From NCBI GenBank assembly GCA_002914845.1, contig JXTC01000055.1, forward strand, positions 62,001 to 126,000: a stretch of DNA of 64,000 bases, in the 5' to 3' direction. Below the pieces are notes generated by a model. That model was not told where the DNA came from, did not search any database, and saw only the letters and a program-made list of their open reading frames with translations. This stretch comes from Trema orientale (Eukaryota; Streptophyta; Magnoliopsida; Rosales; Cannabaceae). Of the stretch, positions 11,602 to 29,068 are shown piece by piece. Each line of letters begins with the position of its first letter. The stretch's first letter is position 1. A program made the position numbers and the translations under genes.

Positions 11602-11997
11602 CTAACCCAAACGCAGCCTATATTCTACTTCGTTGTTCGAGGCTTTAAATCCGAAGCGAATGGCTAGACTTCGGGTTTCTTCCTTAGGATTTCGTATCAC
11701 TACACCTGCTCCGGATCCATTCGTTCCTGCTGACCCATCCACATGAAGCGACCAGATGACCCCTGCCTCGGGCTCGGGCTTATCTGATGGGTTCCTAGTG
11801 GGCTCTTGGTGTTCTGCAGGAAGTGTCAGTTCTAGGGGCTTGGTGAACCCGACCAAGAAGTCTACCAAGGCCTGTCCTCTAATTGCTTGCCTCGGGTGGA
11901 AGGTGATCTCAAACTCACCGAGCTCGATTGCCCACTTGGCGAGTCTCCCTGAGGCCTCGAGCTTCTGGAGGACTTGCCTCAGTGGGTGGCAGGTCAA
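11602..11997 (-). pseudogene. Tat second RNase H domain (N-terminal part)
   Basis: Minus-strand reading with 'HVDGSAG' (about 11735-11755), 'GAGVVIRNP' and 'FKASNNEVEY', the start of an RNase H fold in which the Asp of HVDG is the first metal ligand. The domain continues at 8785-8600 after the transposon insertion. Having this domain in addition to the RT-linked RNase H at 12016-12546 is the dual-RNase H arrangement known from the Tat lineage. Confidence 0.82.
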
Positions 11998-12015
11998 GAC
12001 GGCTATTGGGTGAGC

Positions 12016-12546
12016 CTAGAAGTATGGTCTGAGCTTTCTGGCTGCCACTATGAGGGCTAATACGAGCTTTTCTATCTCAGGGTATCTCGTATCTGCATTG
12101 AGGAGCGACTTGCTCACATAGTACACAAGGAGTTGGACTCTACCTTCAACTTTGACGAGGACCGCACTTATCACATGGTCAGAAACTGTAAGGTAGACAA
12201 AGAGTGTCTCTCCTGTTTGGGATTTCGAAAGCAGCAGTGGTGACCCAAGATATTGTTTGAGGGATATGAAGGCTTGCTCGCACTCCTTCATCCATACCAT
12301 CTCCTTGCCCTTCCTTAAGGCCAGGAAGAAGGGTTTACACTGATTTGTGCCCTTAGACACAAATCGGGATAAGGCTGCTACCATCTCGGTCAGCCTTTGA
12401 ATATCTTTCATCTTGGTCGGTGAATTCATTCGTCGTAGGGCCTCTATTTTGGCAGGGTTTACTTCTATCCCATGATGGTTTACCATGAAGCCGAGGAATT
12501 TCCTAGAGCGGACTCTAAAGGCACACTTCATGAGGTTCAACCTCAT
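12016..12546 (-). pseudogene. Tat RT thumb/connection and first RNase H
   Basis: Minus-strand reading with 'FLGFMVNHHGIEVNPAKIEA', typical of the RT C-terminal region, then 'MVAALSRFVSK' and the RT-linked RNase H-like part 'VSDHVISAVLV' and 'YYVSKSLLNADTRYPEIEK'. It continues from the RT at 12577-12936 with a stop between them (about 12575) and leads on to the second RNase H. Confidence 0.85.
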
Positions 12547-12576
12547 TTGATACTTCCTTAGTACATCAAACGTCTC

Positions 12577-12936
12577 TCAGAGATCGGCGACATGGTCGTG
12601 GGCTTTCAAGCTTTTGACGAGCATTTTGTCGACATACACCTCCATGGTCTTCCCTATCAGCCTTTCGAACATTTTGTTTACGAGATTTTGGTACGTGGCT
12701 CCTGCGTTCTTCAAGCCAAAGGGTATGATCTTATAGCAGAAGAGTCCGAGGTCGGTGATGAACGCGGTCTTCACTTGGTCAGACTCGTGCATCCTTATTT
12801 GGTTGTATCCTGAATAGGCATCCATGAAGCTTAATAGTTCGTGCCCTGCTATTGCGTCCACCAGCTGGTCGATTCTGGGGAGGGGAAATGAGTCTTTTGG
12901 GTATGCTTTATTAAGATTGGTGAAGTCGATGCACAC
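12577..12936 (-). pseudogene. Tat reverse transcriptase palm/fingers
   Basis: Minus-strand reading with 'CIDFTNLNKAYPKDSFPLP', 'FMDAYSGYNQI', 'PFGLKNAGATYQ' and the active-site block 'EVYVDKMLVKS'. Gypsy RTs carry YVDD here. The second Asp is Lys in this copy, which removes a metal-binding acid, so the enzyme would be inactive even without the stops. More upstream RT sequence ('FLVKKANGKW...') can be followed to about 13080. Confidence 0.87.
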
Positions 12937-13083
12937 CCTCCATTTCCCGTTTGCCTTCTTGACTAAGAGGACATTGGACAGCCACTTCAGGTAGTAAATT
13001 TCTCATATGGATCCTGCGGCCAACAAATTTTTGACTTCGGCATTTATAGCATCATAGGGCTCCTCATTGAAGTTTCTTCTCTT

Positions 13084-13449
13084 TTATGTAGCTGGCTTTA
13101 CATCGGGGTCGATATTCAGCCTATGCACCATAACCTCGGGGTTGATTCCAGGCATATCCTCATGAGACCAAGCGAACACGTCCTTATAGTCAGTTGGGAA
13201 GTGCTTGAGCTCGGCTCTTTGTTCGGGGGCAAGGTTCAACCCGAGGTGAACTTCTCTTTCGGGGCGCTCGAGATCTAACTTGTACGCCAAGAAGGCTTCT
13301 ACTGGCTCGGTTGCCTTTCTGCCTTCATGGTCTCTGGGATCAAGTTCGCCGAGCACCCACATGTTCCTTGGGTCGGGGAACTCAGTATCCTCTACTTGGT
13401 ATACCGTGTTGCACTTAAGGGACTGGGATGCACTAGGGCCTCTGTTCAC
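13084..13449 (-). pseudogene. Tat pol linker between protease and RT
   Basis: Minus-strand reading with 'LGLNLAPEQRAELKHFPTDY' followed by 'KDVFAWSHEDMPGINPEVMV' and 'HRLNIDPDVKP', the conserved stretch before the gypsy RT core in plant elements. Confidence 0.8.
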
Positions 13450-13488
13450 CTTGAGGGGCGAGGCTGAGGTCGCATAGTATGCCCGAGC

Positions 13489-13860
13489 CTAGGCCTGGTC
13501 TCCACGTATAATTCTGACTCCTTTCTTCGTAGGGAATTTTATCAAGAGGTAGTACATGGAAATGACTGCCTTGAGGGCATTGAGGGTATGTCTCCCTATT
13601 ATGGCATTGTAGGACGACTTCTTGTTTACCACCAAAAAGTCGACCATTTCGGTAACTTGTGTGGGAGCATTACCGACCGTGAGTGGGAGCTTTATGGATC
13701 CCTCAGCTTGGACGTATTCTCCACCAAATCCGTAGAGTGGCGTCTTGGCGTATTTCATTTCGGCACCTCCGAGCCTCAGCTGGTCAAAGGCGCTTTTGAA
13801 TAGAATGTCTGTTGAACTTTCAGTATCTACCAAGATGCAGAAGACTCGACTATTGGCAAT
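13489..13860 (-). pseudogene. Tat aspartic protease
   Basis: Minus-strand reading with 'VDTESSTDILFKSAFDQL' and 'YNAIIGRHTLNALKAVIS'. These are the flap/active-site and ILGR-like blocks of retroviral-type proteases in plant gypsy elements. The active-site triplet should be DTG and is DTE here, which would block catalysis. Confidence 0.83.
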
Positions 13861-15958
13861 TTAGAGGGTCGCTACTAGAGGATCGCTATTGGGGTGGACA
13901 AGCCTCGAGGCCTCCTCCTCGTCAAAGGTGATTATGGGACTTGAGGGGACTATCGGCCTCTTGGATAGTTCAGAAACGTTGATCTGGTGACCTCGAGCCA
14001 CATTTCTTGCCTCGCGAACGTAGGCTTTCCGAGCTCGAGAGTTGTCCCCAGTAGTAGGGCCTTTCGATATGGTAAGAACGAAGTAATCCGCATCTGCACC
14101 TTCCTCATGGTTCTTTGTCTTACCCTTTGCTTGGTCGCTTCCAGAGATTGCCCTTTCGACGTATGTGCGCAAATGTCCGTTTTGGACCAGCCTTTCTATT
14201 TGCTCCTTCAGCTGGTAGCAATTCTCAGTAGTGTGCCCATAGTCTCGATGGAAATTGCAAAACTTACTCTTGTCCCTTTTTCTTGGGTCACTGCGGATTG
14301 GATCTAGGAATCAAAGCATACCTCTGCTTTTGATCTCCATCAAGACTTGTTCATGGGATTTTGTGAGGAGGGTAAAAGATTAACTTGCTGGCGTAGGAGG
14401 ATCTGCCGTCAGCCCTCGGGTCCAAGGCTTTGCTTTTCTTAGCCTCAGGCTAGGTGGCCTCGAGTCCCTTCCTCTTACGCTGTCCTCTTGCTTCTTCCAC
14501 CTACCTCTTGGTCTGCCTTGACCTCTTGTATTCTTCGAGGGCAGCCTCTTTATTAATTTCGTCCACCAAGTCGGCGTACGTCTTTGGGGTGTGTTTTATT
14601 AGGTACCACAGGAAGTCCCTATCTTGGAGGTCCTCTTGACAGTATTCCCTGATGGTCTCATCTGATAATCCTTCTGTCTGAAGAGCCACCCTTCTGAACC
14701 GAGCAATATAGTCGATCAATGTTTTATTCTTCCCCTGCTTGACATTCCTTAAATAGAGTTTTCCCTTCTTGCCCATGGATCCGGCAAACTTATCCAGGAA
14801 CTTCTCAGTCAGTTGTCAAAAACTGGAGACAGAATTGGGTTCAAGCGTCCTGTACCATGCACGGGCTACCCATGAGAATGAGAGGGGGAATCCCTGGCAG
14901 AGTAGAGGTTCGTTGGTATCGTGCATCACCATCCAGTCTTGATACATGCCGACATGCTCAACTGGATTTCCACTCCCATTATAGGGTGTGAAGCTTGGCA
15001 TTTTGAATTCCTTGGGCTTCACGGCATTTATGATCTCTTTGGTAAAAGGAGGATCTATCTCTTTGAATTTGTCCCTCTTAGTAGACTCTTTCTCCTTTCT
15101 TATGGTGGCTATTTGTGTCACCAAATCTTCGATCAGCTTTCAGGTGGGGTCTTCCTCAACTGGTGACTGCTGGGGTGTTATCCTTACAAATCCATCACTT
15201 GAATGGCCTCGAGCTCTGTTTCTCTCGATATGCTTTCTCAAGTCTTCTGACCTCTTGGCATTGAGGATCGCCCTCAGGTCTCCTGAGTTTATTTCTTCTT
15301 CCTCGGTGCCTTCACTTGTTGCCCATGAGTGCGTCGGTTCGGTATGCCCCCCAGCCCAAGTAAAGGGAGAAGCTGCTCAACCTCCGCTTCGGGTCTGGGC
15401 TATCGATTTTCTGTTCTTTGTTCGGCTTCTAGTCTGACGGCTTTTTGATCGCTCTCTAGCTTTGTCTGTTTGACGGCTCCGTCCTTCAACATCGCACCTA
15501 GAAGGGCTGCCATCGACATGAACTGCATTGGGACACGGGACGATGGCTTCCTTGGGGTTAGGCAGTGGAGGTGTCGACCTTGAAAGTCATCTTTCGACAT
15601 TGGCCTGCACCCCAGTAGTGTCGTCTTAGTGGATGACGGCTGGTCTGACGCGGTTAGCCTCTTTGAGTAGGGCTTTGGGCCTGTTTCGAGCGGCTATCTA
15701 AGCGAAGTTTGACGGGAGATTTCCACCGCAGACGGAATTCAGCACCTCTATAAGGTTTATGATTTGGTCGGATTGTTTTAGCCTCCTTTCGATTGGACGT
15801 GGAGGTTCCATGTTGCGGGTTACTTGGGTCGACCGGTGGGATCGACCTAAAGGCTGAGAGCTACTGGGCCTCCCCTTCTCCTGCTGCCGGCGTTCTTCGC
15901 TCGACCCTGCGACACTAGCCTCGGGCTGGTCTCTGGTCGGTGCGCGGGAGTTAGCCAT
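13861..15958 (-). pseudogene. Tat gag region
   Basis: Read on the minus strand from the ATG at 15958. The N-terminal part is polar and proline/arginine-rich ('MANSRAPTRDQPEASVAGSS'). A Retrotrans_gag domain follows: 'FKMPSFTPYNGSGNPVEHV', 'AWYRTLEPNSVSSF' (about 14830) and, continuing at 14776-14501, 'QGKNKTLIDYIARFRRVALQ'. The gag-protease spacer follows. Stops near 15700, 15400, 14815 and 14500 break it. Gag would form the particle that packages element RNA. Confidence 0.8.
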
Positions 15959-16016
15959 GAGGGTTTTCTGAGGAAGAAAGGTTACTGGATAGGTCTTGGC
16001 TGTTAACTAGCACAAG

Positions 16017-16034
16017 GCCCTCCTTTTAGTGCCA
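16017..16034 (-). other. Primer-binding site of the Tat element
   Basis: On the minus strand, three bases after the 5' LTR end (CTAATA, then GTT), the sequence reads TGGCACTAAAAGGAGGGC. TGG pairs with the CCA end of a tRNA. The second Tat element has TGGCGCCCATCGTAGGGCC at the same offset (48170-48188), which supports the placement. I do not assign the tRNA. Confidence 0.65.
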
Positions 16035-16037
16035 AAC

Positions 16038-16974
16038 TATTAGTGCAAAATTTCATCCCAACACTATAGAAGAGTGTGGGAGCAAAACTTATTACCAGTC
16101 GTTACTGAAAACTAGGTCAAAACTCCCTCTCCACAGGCTTAGTTTGAACCTGAGAGCGTGGAGTTACCCTTTCTCCTGGCCTTAGGCTCCCGAGGCTGCA
16201 ATTGGAGGGGGAGTGCTAGGCATCAGCGTGGTACCTGCCAAATAGTCTCCGAAGCTTAAGTTAGCAATTGGAGCTTTTGTGAGAGATAGTCTCCAGTGGA
16301 GAACAATTAATGAGAGAAATGTAAATAAGGAGATAGGACAGAGTTTCGACCTACCAGTTTTCAGCCCTCTTTTGGCATTGCGATTGGCCACCTTTATATA
16401 AGCGAACTTCAGATCGCATCAGTGCCGTTGGATCATCTTGGGAAGAGAGTGTTGTCCCCCTAGCCCTCGATCCTTGTGTATTTAATATGCGACCCATACG
16501 GCCGTGGTGTTTTAATCACCGACATATCTTCATATTCCCACACCCTAGGTCGAGGGCCATTAATGGCTGTCGGAGGTGTGGGTGTAGGCATAGCCCATAC
16601 TTTATGGGGTTCGGAGCGGTTGTGGGCCATTGACGGCATCGAGGAGTTTACGGCTCTCGAGGTGTATCGAGAGGTCGGGGTGTCCTGCCTTGAGACTAAG
16701 TAGGCCTCTTGGTAGGGGTCTGACAGCCTTCTTGGTATAGGTTAGACAGTCCTCTTGGTATAGAGACTGACAGCCCTCTTGGTCATAAGGTCATATCGTC
16801 CTCTTGGTAGAGATCTGACAACCCTCTTGGTAGAGGTCCAATCGTCCTCTTGGTAGAGGTCTAACAGCCCTCTTGGTATCGAGGTCGGGACGCCCTTTTG
16901 GTAGACAGGATGCCCTCTTGGTAGAGGTCTGACAGCGCTCTTTCTCATCCCTTTTCGGGCTCGGGGTCTCCACA
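16038..16974 (-). repeat. 5' LTR of the Tat element
   Basis: Partner of 775-1695. Minus-strand TATA box at 16393-16400. The subrepeat array at 16700-16945 differs from that in the other LTR, and scattered point differences between the LTRs show that the insertion is not recent. Confidence 0.85.
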
Positions 16975-18256
16975 GGGTGTGAAATTGTTAATGGTGGAAA
17001 TCTGAGTATGAACATTATTAGCTTATATGAAGTTTACATGATTATTATTTTATTCTCCTTAAAACATTTGTAACAGAGTTATTATCTTTTTTTTTTCCCC
17101 TTTGAATATCGTATTTATCTTGATTAAATTATTCAATGTTGTAATTTTTTTTGTAATTTTGGCAATGTGTATTAATTTCTAGCACAAAAAAAAAAAAAAA
17201 GAAAAAAGAGAAGAAGAAAAGGTTGTTTTCTAAAAATTAGAGTTATTTTTTGCTATCCAAACATGTTTTTTGATTTTTGTTTTTTGAAAACTGTTTTTAG
17301 AAAAACATTTGCCAAATACTTCTTATTTTTTGAAAACATCAAAAAATAATTTTTGTTCTCATTTCTGAAAACACAACTTTGAAAACAGAAAACAGAAACA
17401 ATACCAAACATGCTCTAACCTCTCAATTAATTTTTGTGGATACCCTCAAAATTTTTTCGATTTTTTTTACCGATCAAATCTTGATTTTAGATTTTTTTTT
17501 TGGGGTTTGCTTTACTAATTTTGCTCCTTTATTGGTTGGGGCTGTGTGTGCTTTCTATGACAAGTTGGTGAAAGGCCAAACATAACCATAAAAAAAATAA
17601 AAAAGGAACTTTATTTGACTATAATCCACCAAAAGTTCAAATTTTTTGTTTATTAAGTTCTCTTTGTTTATTATCCCAAAATGTGTCTTCTTGTTGTTTC
17701 ATTGTTTGTCAATGAATTGTTGGCTTACGGATGGATCCTTTTCTTGGTTGTGTTGTTTTATTAACGTCTATCGAATTTCTGGTTAAAGTTAAGCCTTATT
17801 GTTTGGCAACACTTCATTTTTTTTAGCTTTTGAATTTTTTGTTTAAAAATGTTTATTTTAATTTTATATTTTATGATAGCATTCTAATTATTGCAAAGGA
17901 TTTTCAATGTTGCAAACCATAAGCTGTAATGGCATTAGCATTGGATTTTTAGAACCCGGATTCTAAATTTAGATTCGGTTAGTTATCCTTGCCCTTTGCT
18001 GAAAACATCCATAAAATATTATTCATGCTCTCCTCTATACAAACCCCATATAAAATCAAAATTTCTCAAACAACAATGGTGGTTGGACTCCGGTGTACTT
18101 ATGGCCCAAGTTCAAATGATGGATAGACCATGAAGTAGTTGGACTCATTTAGGCCCGCTTATCCGTCTCCCCCGAAGCCTAAGCAATAAACGCCCAAAAG
18201 AAGAGCGAAGAAGCGCCTCCTCCATCACTGTCAGGCAGAAGGAGTGAGAGTGAAGA
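16975..18256. other. Upstream region of the DSE1-like gene
   Basis: AT-rich DNA with no coding region. About 17235-17418 may be a hAT-like MITE: it contains 'atccaaacatg' near one end and 'taccaaacatgctctaa' at the other, and 'aaaaca' runs between. A GGCCCA at 18103-18108 (TGGGCC on the other strand) is a site II-type element common upstream of plant growth genes. The 5' UTR probably lies within about 18170-18256. Confidence 0.45.
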
Positions 18257-24242
<5,986 letters not shown>

Positions 24243-24770
24243 AAATGTAATGATTTTGCTTATTGTGGCTTTCAAATATGTGGTTTTTGACGAATAGTTT
24301 GAGCCCAGTTCGTCTAAATCTAGCTTATGACTACCAATGGTTTTCTTTTTCCCACTTCACTTTTTCTTGTGTGTGATGTGAGGTGGACACAGTTCTGCTT
24401 CTTATATTTTCGTTCTTTTGGTTTAATGTTCGTGTCTAATCTATTAAAACCAATCAACAGAGAAGGGGAAAAACAGGTATCTGATTGGAGACTTTTTAAC
24501 TTTTTATTTTTTCAGTGAAAACTTGAGCCATTAGGTTACTCTGTTACTGGTTCGTGACTCGTGGGAAAGCACAAGCAAACAACTGATTCCTGACTCCAAA
24601 TCTACGCCCGGACCTCACCAAATAGGGGCCTAACTTTGTATGGACCAAATTATCCAGTGACTTCAGTGAGATTTGCTAGCACACGTCGGTCCAGTCCAAG
24701 GTGCCAAATTCTGGGTGGGGACCACCTAGGAAGCTAGAATTGAGACAAAACTAACAATTATTAACTAGCA

Positions 24771-24802
<32 letters not shown>

Positions 24803-27401
24803 ATATTAAGGACAAAGCTATAATATGGATCGTTGCTTCGAAGGCACAAACTCATTAGGAGATAATAATCGGTAGTGGCTCCCAAGATTTCTCACGAGTA
24901 TACGTCAGTCGGGTGATTGTTGTTAAATTTATTGGTTAACAAACATTTTCAATGACCCAACTTTTTTCAATCATAAATCACGTGTTACCATGGAGATAGC
25001 CAAAAATTCAATGATGTTTTAATTGCAAGTTTTTTCATAGTTGCTATTGACAAATAATTCGAATTGAAAATAACATGTCCTTGCTACGGAAAAAGCCCCA
25101 CATGGCCACTTAGACCTGTTAGCTTATGGAATGTTAAATACTTGGAAATTTTAGTTGTGGAGTACCATTAAAGTGGTCCTTTGAGGAACTATGTAGTTTC
25201 TTGGACCCTCAACTTTTTTGATTTTTTATTTTTTTGGGTGTGGGATGTAAGGTATCCTAACTTGCTAGTTGACAAATACATAAAAATATTAAGAAACAAA
25301 AACTTTTTTTTTTAGTTCTCTCAAATAAATACCATCTTGGTCCAACGGCAATGAAGAGTTGAAGACCAACTCTCTAATGGCGTGCTCATCCTTAGCCCGT
25401 TAGAAGACCCTTTTTTCTTTTAGGCTTGTTTGGTTTCGCATGAACCATAATTGCCAACTTGAATTGATGGTTTGCCAAACAGATATTTTCCCCACATTTG
25501 CATTTCTAATCATAGAAAAGACGGATAAACTTCATTATTAATTAGGATAGACCATGTGGCCTTTAATTATTATTTTTTTTTTGGGAAGGATGTGGTCTTT
25601 AATTATCAATAAAGAGAACTCTTTCCATTTGGGTCGCTCACGAAATGTTACTAGTAAATTCTATTCGAAGAGAGTTACTGAAAACCTCTGAAAATAATTT
25701 TTTGTGTAAGAAAAGTCTCATAGATAAAATAAAAATAAAAATGCTATCTTATCATCCATGTGGAAAGAGAGTTCAATTAAGCCACGCCAGAGGACTAATC
25801 AAACAAATTATAAGACCCCAAATGACTTGTCTTACGAAGCTGCGTCTATCAGCATAAGAAGAAACTGACTAAAGTCTTAGCCACATTGCTTTATGTTGAA
25901 ACACCAAATTTGTGCCCAGTTTTCTTTTGGATAAACAGAAACTATCGTGGTCTTAACATCATATAAATTTGAACCACAGCTCCCCAATATATATATATAT
26001 ATATATATGAACATACATATATTATGAGAATAATTAATCAAGTTGAACTTTTGTTTTTCTTGATTATCAAATGGAACATTGTTGATTAATTTGGTAAAGT
26101 ACTATGTCAACTTAAATAATTATTTACTTGCTAACAACCTCTCCACTCAAGGGAGAAGCAAACTGGATATAATAGAAAACGAAAGAAGAACAGTAGCAAA
26201 ATACGACTGTTTCACAATTTATAATTTTAATTTAATAAAACTTATATGCTTAAATTTTAGGGAACGAAAAAAAGGTTTATAACTAAAATAGATGTATAAC
26301 AGAAGATTATAAGAGAAGAAAAATGTATAATGCGTTTTTGGCCCGCAAACGATTTTGGGTGATTAATATATTAAAAGGACCGAAAGAAGAAGAAGAAGAA
26401 GAAGAAGAAGAAGGGAAAAATTATGTTTTTTGTCCTAACAGAAGTAAGATTTGCCTACAGCGACTGCTTACTAGTTTAGTTAGATACACTAGATGAGGAC
26501 ATCGACAAGGAAAGTTTATTAATTAGTTAACTAATATTCTGTGCAATTAATATAACATAAACGAGATTTTAAAAATAATGGAAATAATCTTCATTTTGTC
26601 TTCTTCTTCTTCTTCTTCTTTTTTGGCTAGCCAAAATCTTTATTTTTTTTCACCTGCTGAATGAACATTGTATCAAACTCAACATAACATAACATACGCG
26701 GAATGCTCTATTAAATCTTATTATATATATATATGTATTTTCTTTTTGAAAGGTACCTTTTTTGTATATATTATATAAATATATACATCTTACACAAAAT
26801 AGGAAAGATGCGTAGTTTTTATTAGTTGCACGGCTAAGTAATCTCGTCGAACGACGTTGGAAAAAAAGGGATAAACTAGTGTATGTATATAATAGAAAAA
26901 TATGAATTTCGTTGGGACTATATGCGTGACCTACGATATCAAATAATTCTCTTTTGAGCCTTGAACACGTTAAATAATTTCATTATAAATTAAGGTATTA
27001 TGAAAAAGGAGAGGAAAAGTATCTTTTCGGATAAAAAGAAAAGAAAACCAAAAAACGACTGAAAACACGAAGTCAAAAGAATTAGGTTAGTCTTGCCCTT
27101 TAATTAATAAAACCAACTAAAATTTGTTAAATAAGAAACCTCTCCTTTAAGATTTTTCTATTATATATCCTTCCTTTATTTATTTTTTCAGGACCTAGTC
27201 TTCCATGATTTTCTCGAAAAGAAACGTTCCTACCCAGAAGCATAAAATTTCATATTAACTCATTTATATGCTTTGGTTTAGAAACATGGAAATGATAATT
27301 TCTTATTTACATCCCAAAAAGAGGAACCGAAAGGCGAAAGGTGTAGAGTCCTAGTAATTAATGGTTGGATATGTCTAGCGATTTGTCCTTTTTCTTTTTC
27401 T

Positions 27402-27438
<37 letters not shown>

Positions 27439-29020
27439 CAGTGGGAACCTAGTGATTTGTCCTTAATCTTATTCGGCTGAGCACTTTTTTTCCACTTGGT
27501 TGTAACAAATTATAACTTTTCCTTTGCAAAGATAAAAATAAAGTAGCAGAAAATATTTTTTAGTGCAAGTGACAAAGCACGAATGCAATATTCAAATTCA
27601 AAGTCATTTACGATAATGTTTGCTAAATATGGTTACTAAAATCTCTTGATTTGTCATAAATTACTTCACTTATACTGAAACTTGCCTTGGGATTGAGTTA
27701 GGCTCGTTGCAATTAACTTCGCTACGTGGTTCCACTAGCTAGCTAAGTCATCATGAATTTGGGATAAATTTGGCTCCTTCTTATTTTTATGGACTTTGTT
27801 TTTATAATTATTTTAATTATCTCCATGTTTCTTGTCCTACTTAGACTAATAATTTATTAATATAATATTCATTTGAAATGTATATTTATATAGGATAAGA
27901 TAAAGGGTCTCTTTCCCAATTTCTCTAGATATATTACTTTCATATTAAGACGTTAACAAAAATTCAATAAAAAATTAGTGAACCCACACTATTACTTCTA
28001 TTTTTTTTTTAGGAATATGAAAAGTCAATAGCATTAATTTTTTAAAATATCCAAACCAGAATGTTGAGAAAAGGAACTTTTGATATATATATAACATGGA
28101 AATGACATGGTTATCACTCAAAATTAGCATTTGACTTAATTAATTATTAGGTCATTAATTAGTCCATACATATACTGGCAATGAACCTTCGTCACATAAC
28201 CTACCGGTAACGGTAAGCCAGTGGTCTAAAACCCTTTTCTTCATTTTTTTAAGCTAGAAGAAACCAACAATCAAATAATTTACCCAAGGAAAAATGCTAT
28301 GTAATACATATGGAACAAAATAAATACAAAACTTTATCTTGTTTGGATTCCATAAATTGATAGTAAAAGTAAAAATTTTATTGTAGTTTTCAATTTCTAA
28401 AAGGGTTGAATAGATACATGTCTCCAACTCAAAAGTTACAACTGAATATAGATAATCATTGAAAATAAATACCAAAGTTCTCCTCATCAAACCTATTTTT
28501 ATTTTTATAGATTAATATCCATTTATTAGTTAAGAGATTTTTAAACTATTTTTTAACATTTATGAGTCGATGAAATTTTAGATTATGAACTTTACGGCAA
28601 TTAACAGAAAATTGTTATTCTTAAGTAGTACATTTGTTTTTTTTTTTTTTTCCTCTTTTAGTATATCTATTTGTATACTCATTATATTTGTATATATACC
28701 ACATGATGTATTATTAACCATTACCATTCATCAAAAACTATAATGACCTATCAATTATAATGTCCATTTTTTAGTCAAGAAATTTTTAAAACTTTTTTTT
28801 TTCACGCTTATTTATGAGTTTATAGAATTTTAAAAATGAACTTTAAGGCCATTAATAGAAAATCACCCTTAACTAGCATTATATTTTTTTTATATTGATT
28901 ATTCATTTATGTACTTGATATATTTATTTATATATATATATATCAATTCTACTGTTGCAATGCATGCATCATTTTCGGAGTTAGATATAATAAACTCATA
29001 ACATACTATCACAATTAAAA

Positions 29021-29068
<48 letters not shown>

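Larger units (their letters stand above)
8786..11618. mobile_element. Non-autonomous DNA transposon (PIF/Harbinger-like?) in Tat RNase H, carrying HSP90 fragment
   Basis: The insert splits the Tat RNase H codons: '...NNEVEY' ends at 11622 and '..KALLVGL' resumes at 8785. Ends are 'GGGCTAGTTTG' on the left and, reverse complemented, 'GGCTGCGTTTGG' on the right, so short imperfect terminal inverted repeats. Removing the insert with one copy of a 3-bp duplication (TAT, 8783-8785 and 11619-11621) restores the expected V-E-Y-K-A-L-L reading frame. A 3-bp duplication and a GGGC..GTTTG terminus fit PIF/Harbinger, but no transposase is present, so class is uncertain. Subterminal DNA repeats 'gtttggtaaact'. 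It contains a MITE (about 9225-9473) and an HSP90-derived piece (about 10826-11200). Confidence 0.68.
775..16974 (-). mobile_element. Tat-lineage Ty3/gypsy LTR retrotransposon, decayed, with two nested insertions
   Basis: Two related LTRs (775-1695 and 16038-16974) flank a minus-strand gag-PR-RT-RNase H-integrase order, which is the Ty3/gypsy order. A second RNase H-like domain after the first, plus an extra ORF in antisense between pol and the 3' LTR, are known marks of the Tat lineage (Grande/Retand/RIRE2 type). A primer-binding site starting TGG lies at 16017-16034. A purine tract on the minus strand (1697-1716) abuts the 3' LTR. Target duplication is unclear: the nearest candidate is 'ggatg' (772-776) against 'gggtg' (16975-16979), with one mismatch and a two-base shift of the LTR edge. 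The element is dead, with many stops, DTE in place of DTG in protease, YVDK in place of YVDD in RT, and a lost Asp in integrase. Without the insertions at 4842-6259 and 8786-11618 it would be about 12 kb. Confidence 0.88.

Noticed and set aside
24320..24530. 63-codon ORF after DSE1
   Set aside because: It lies in duplicated spacer; the copy near 35.4 kb does not keep the reading frame.
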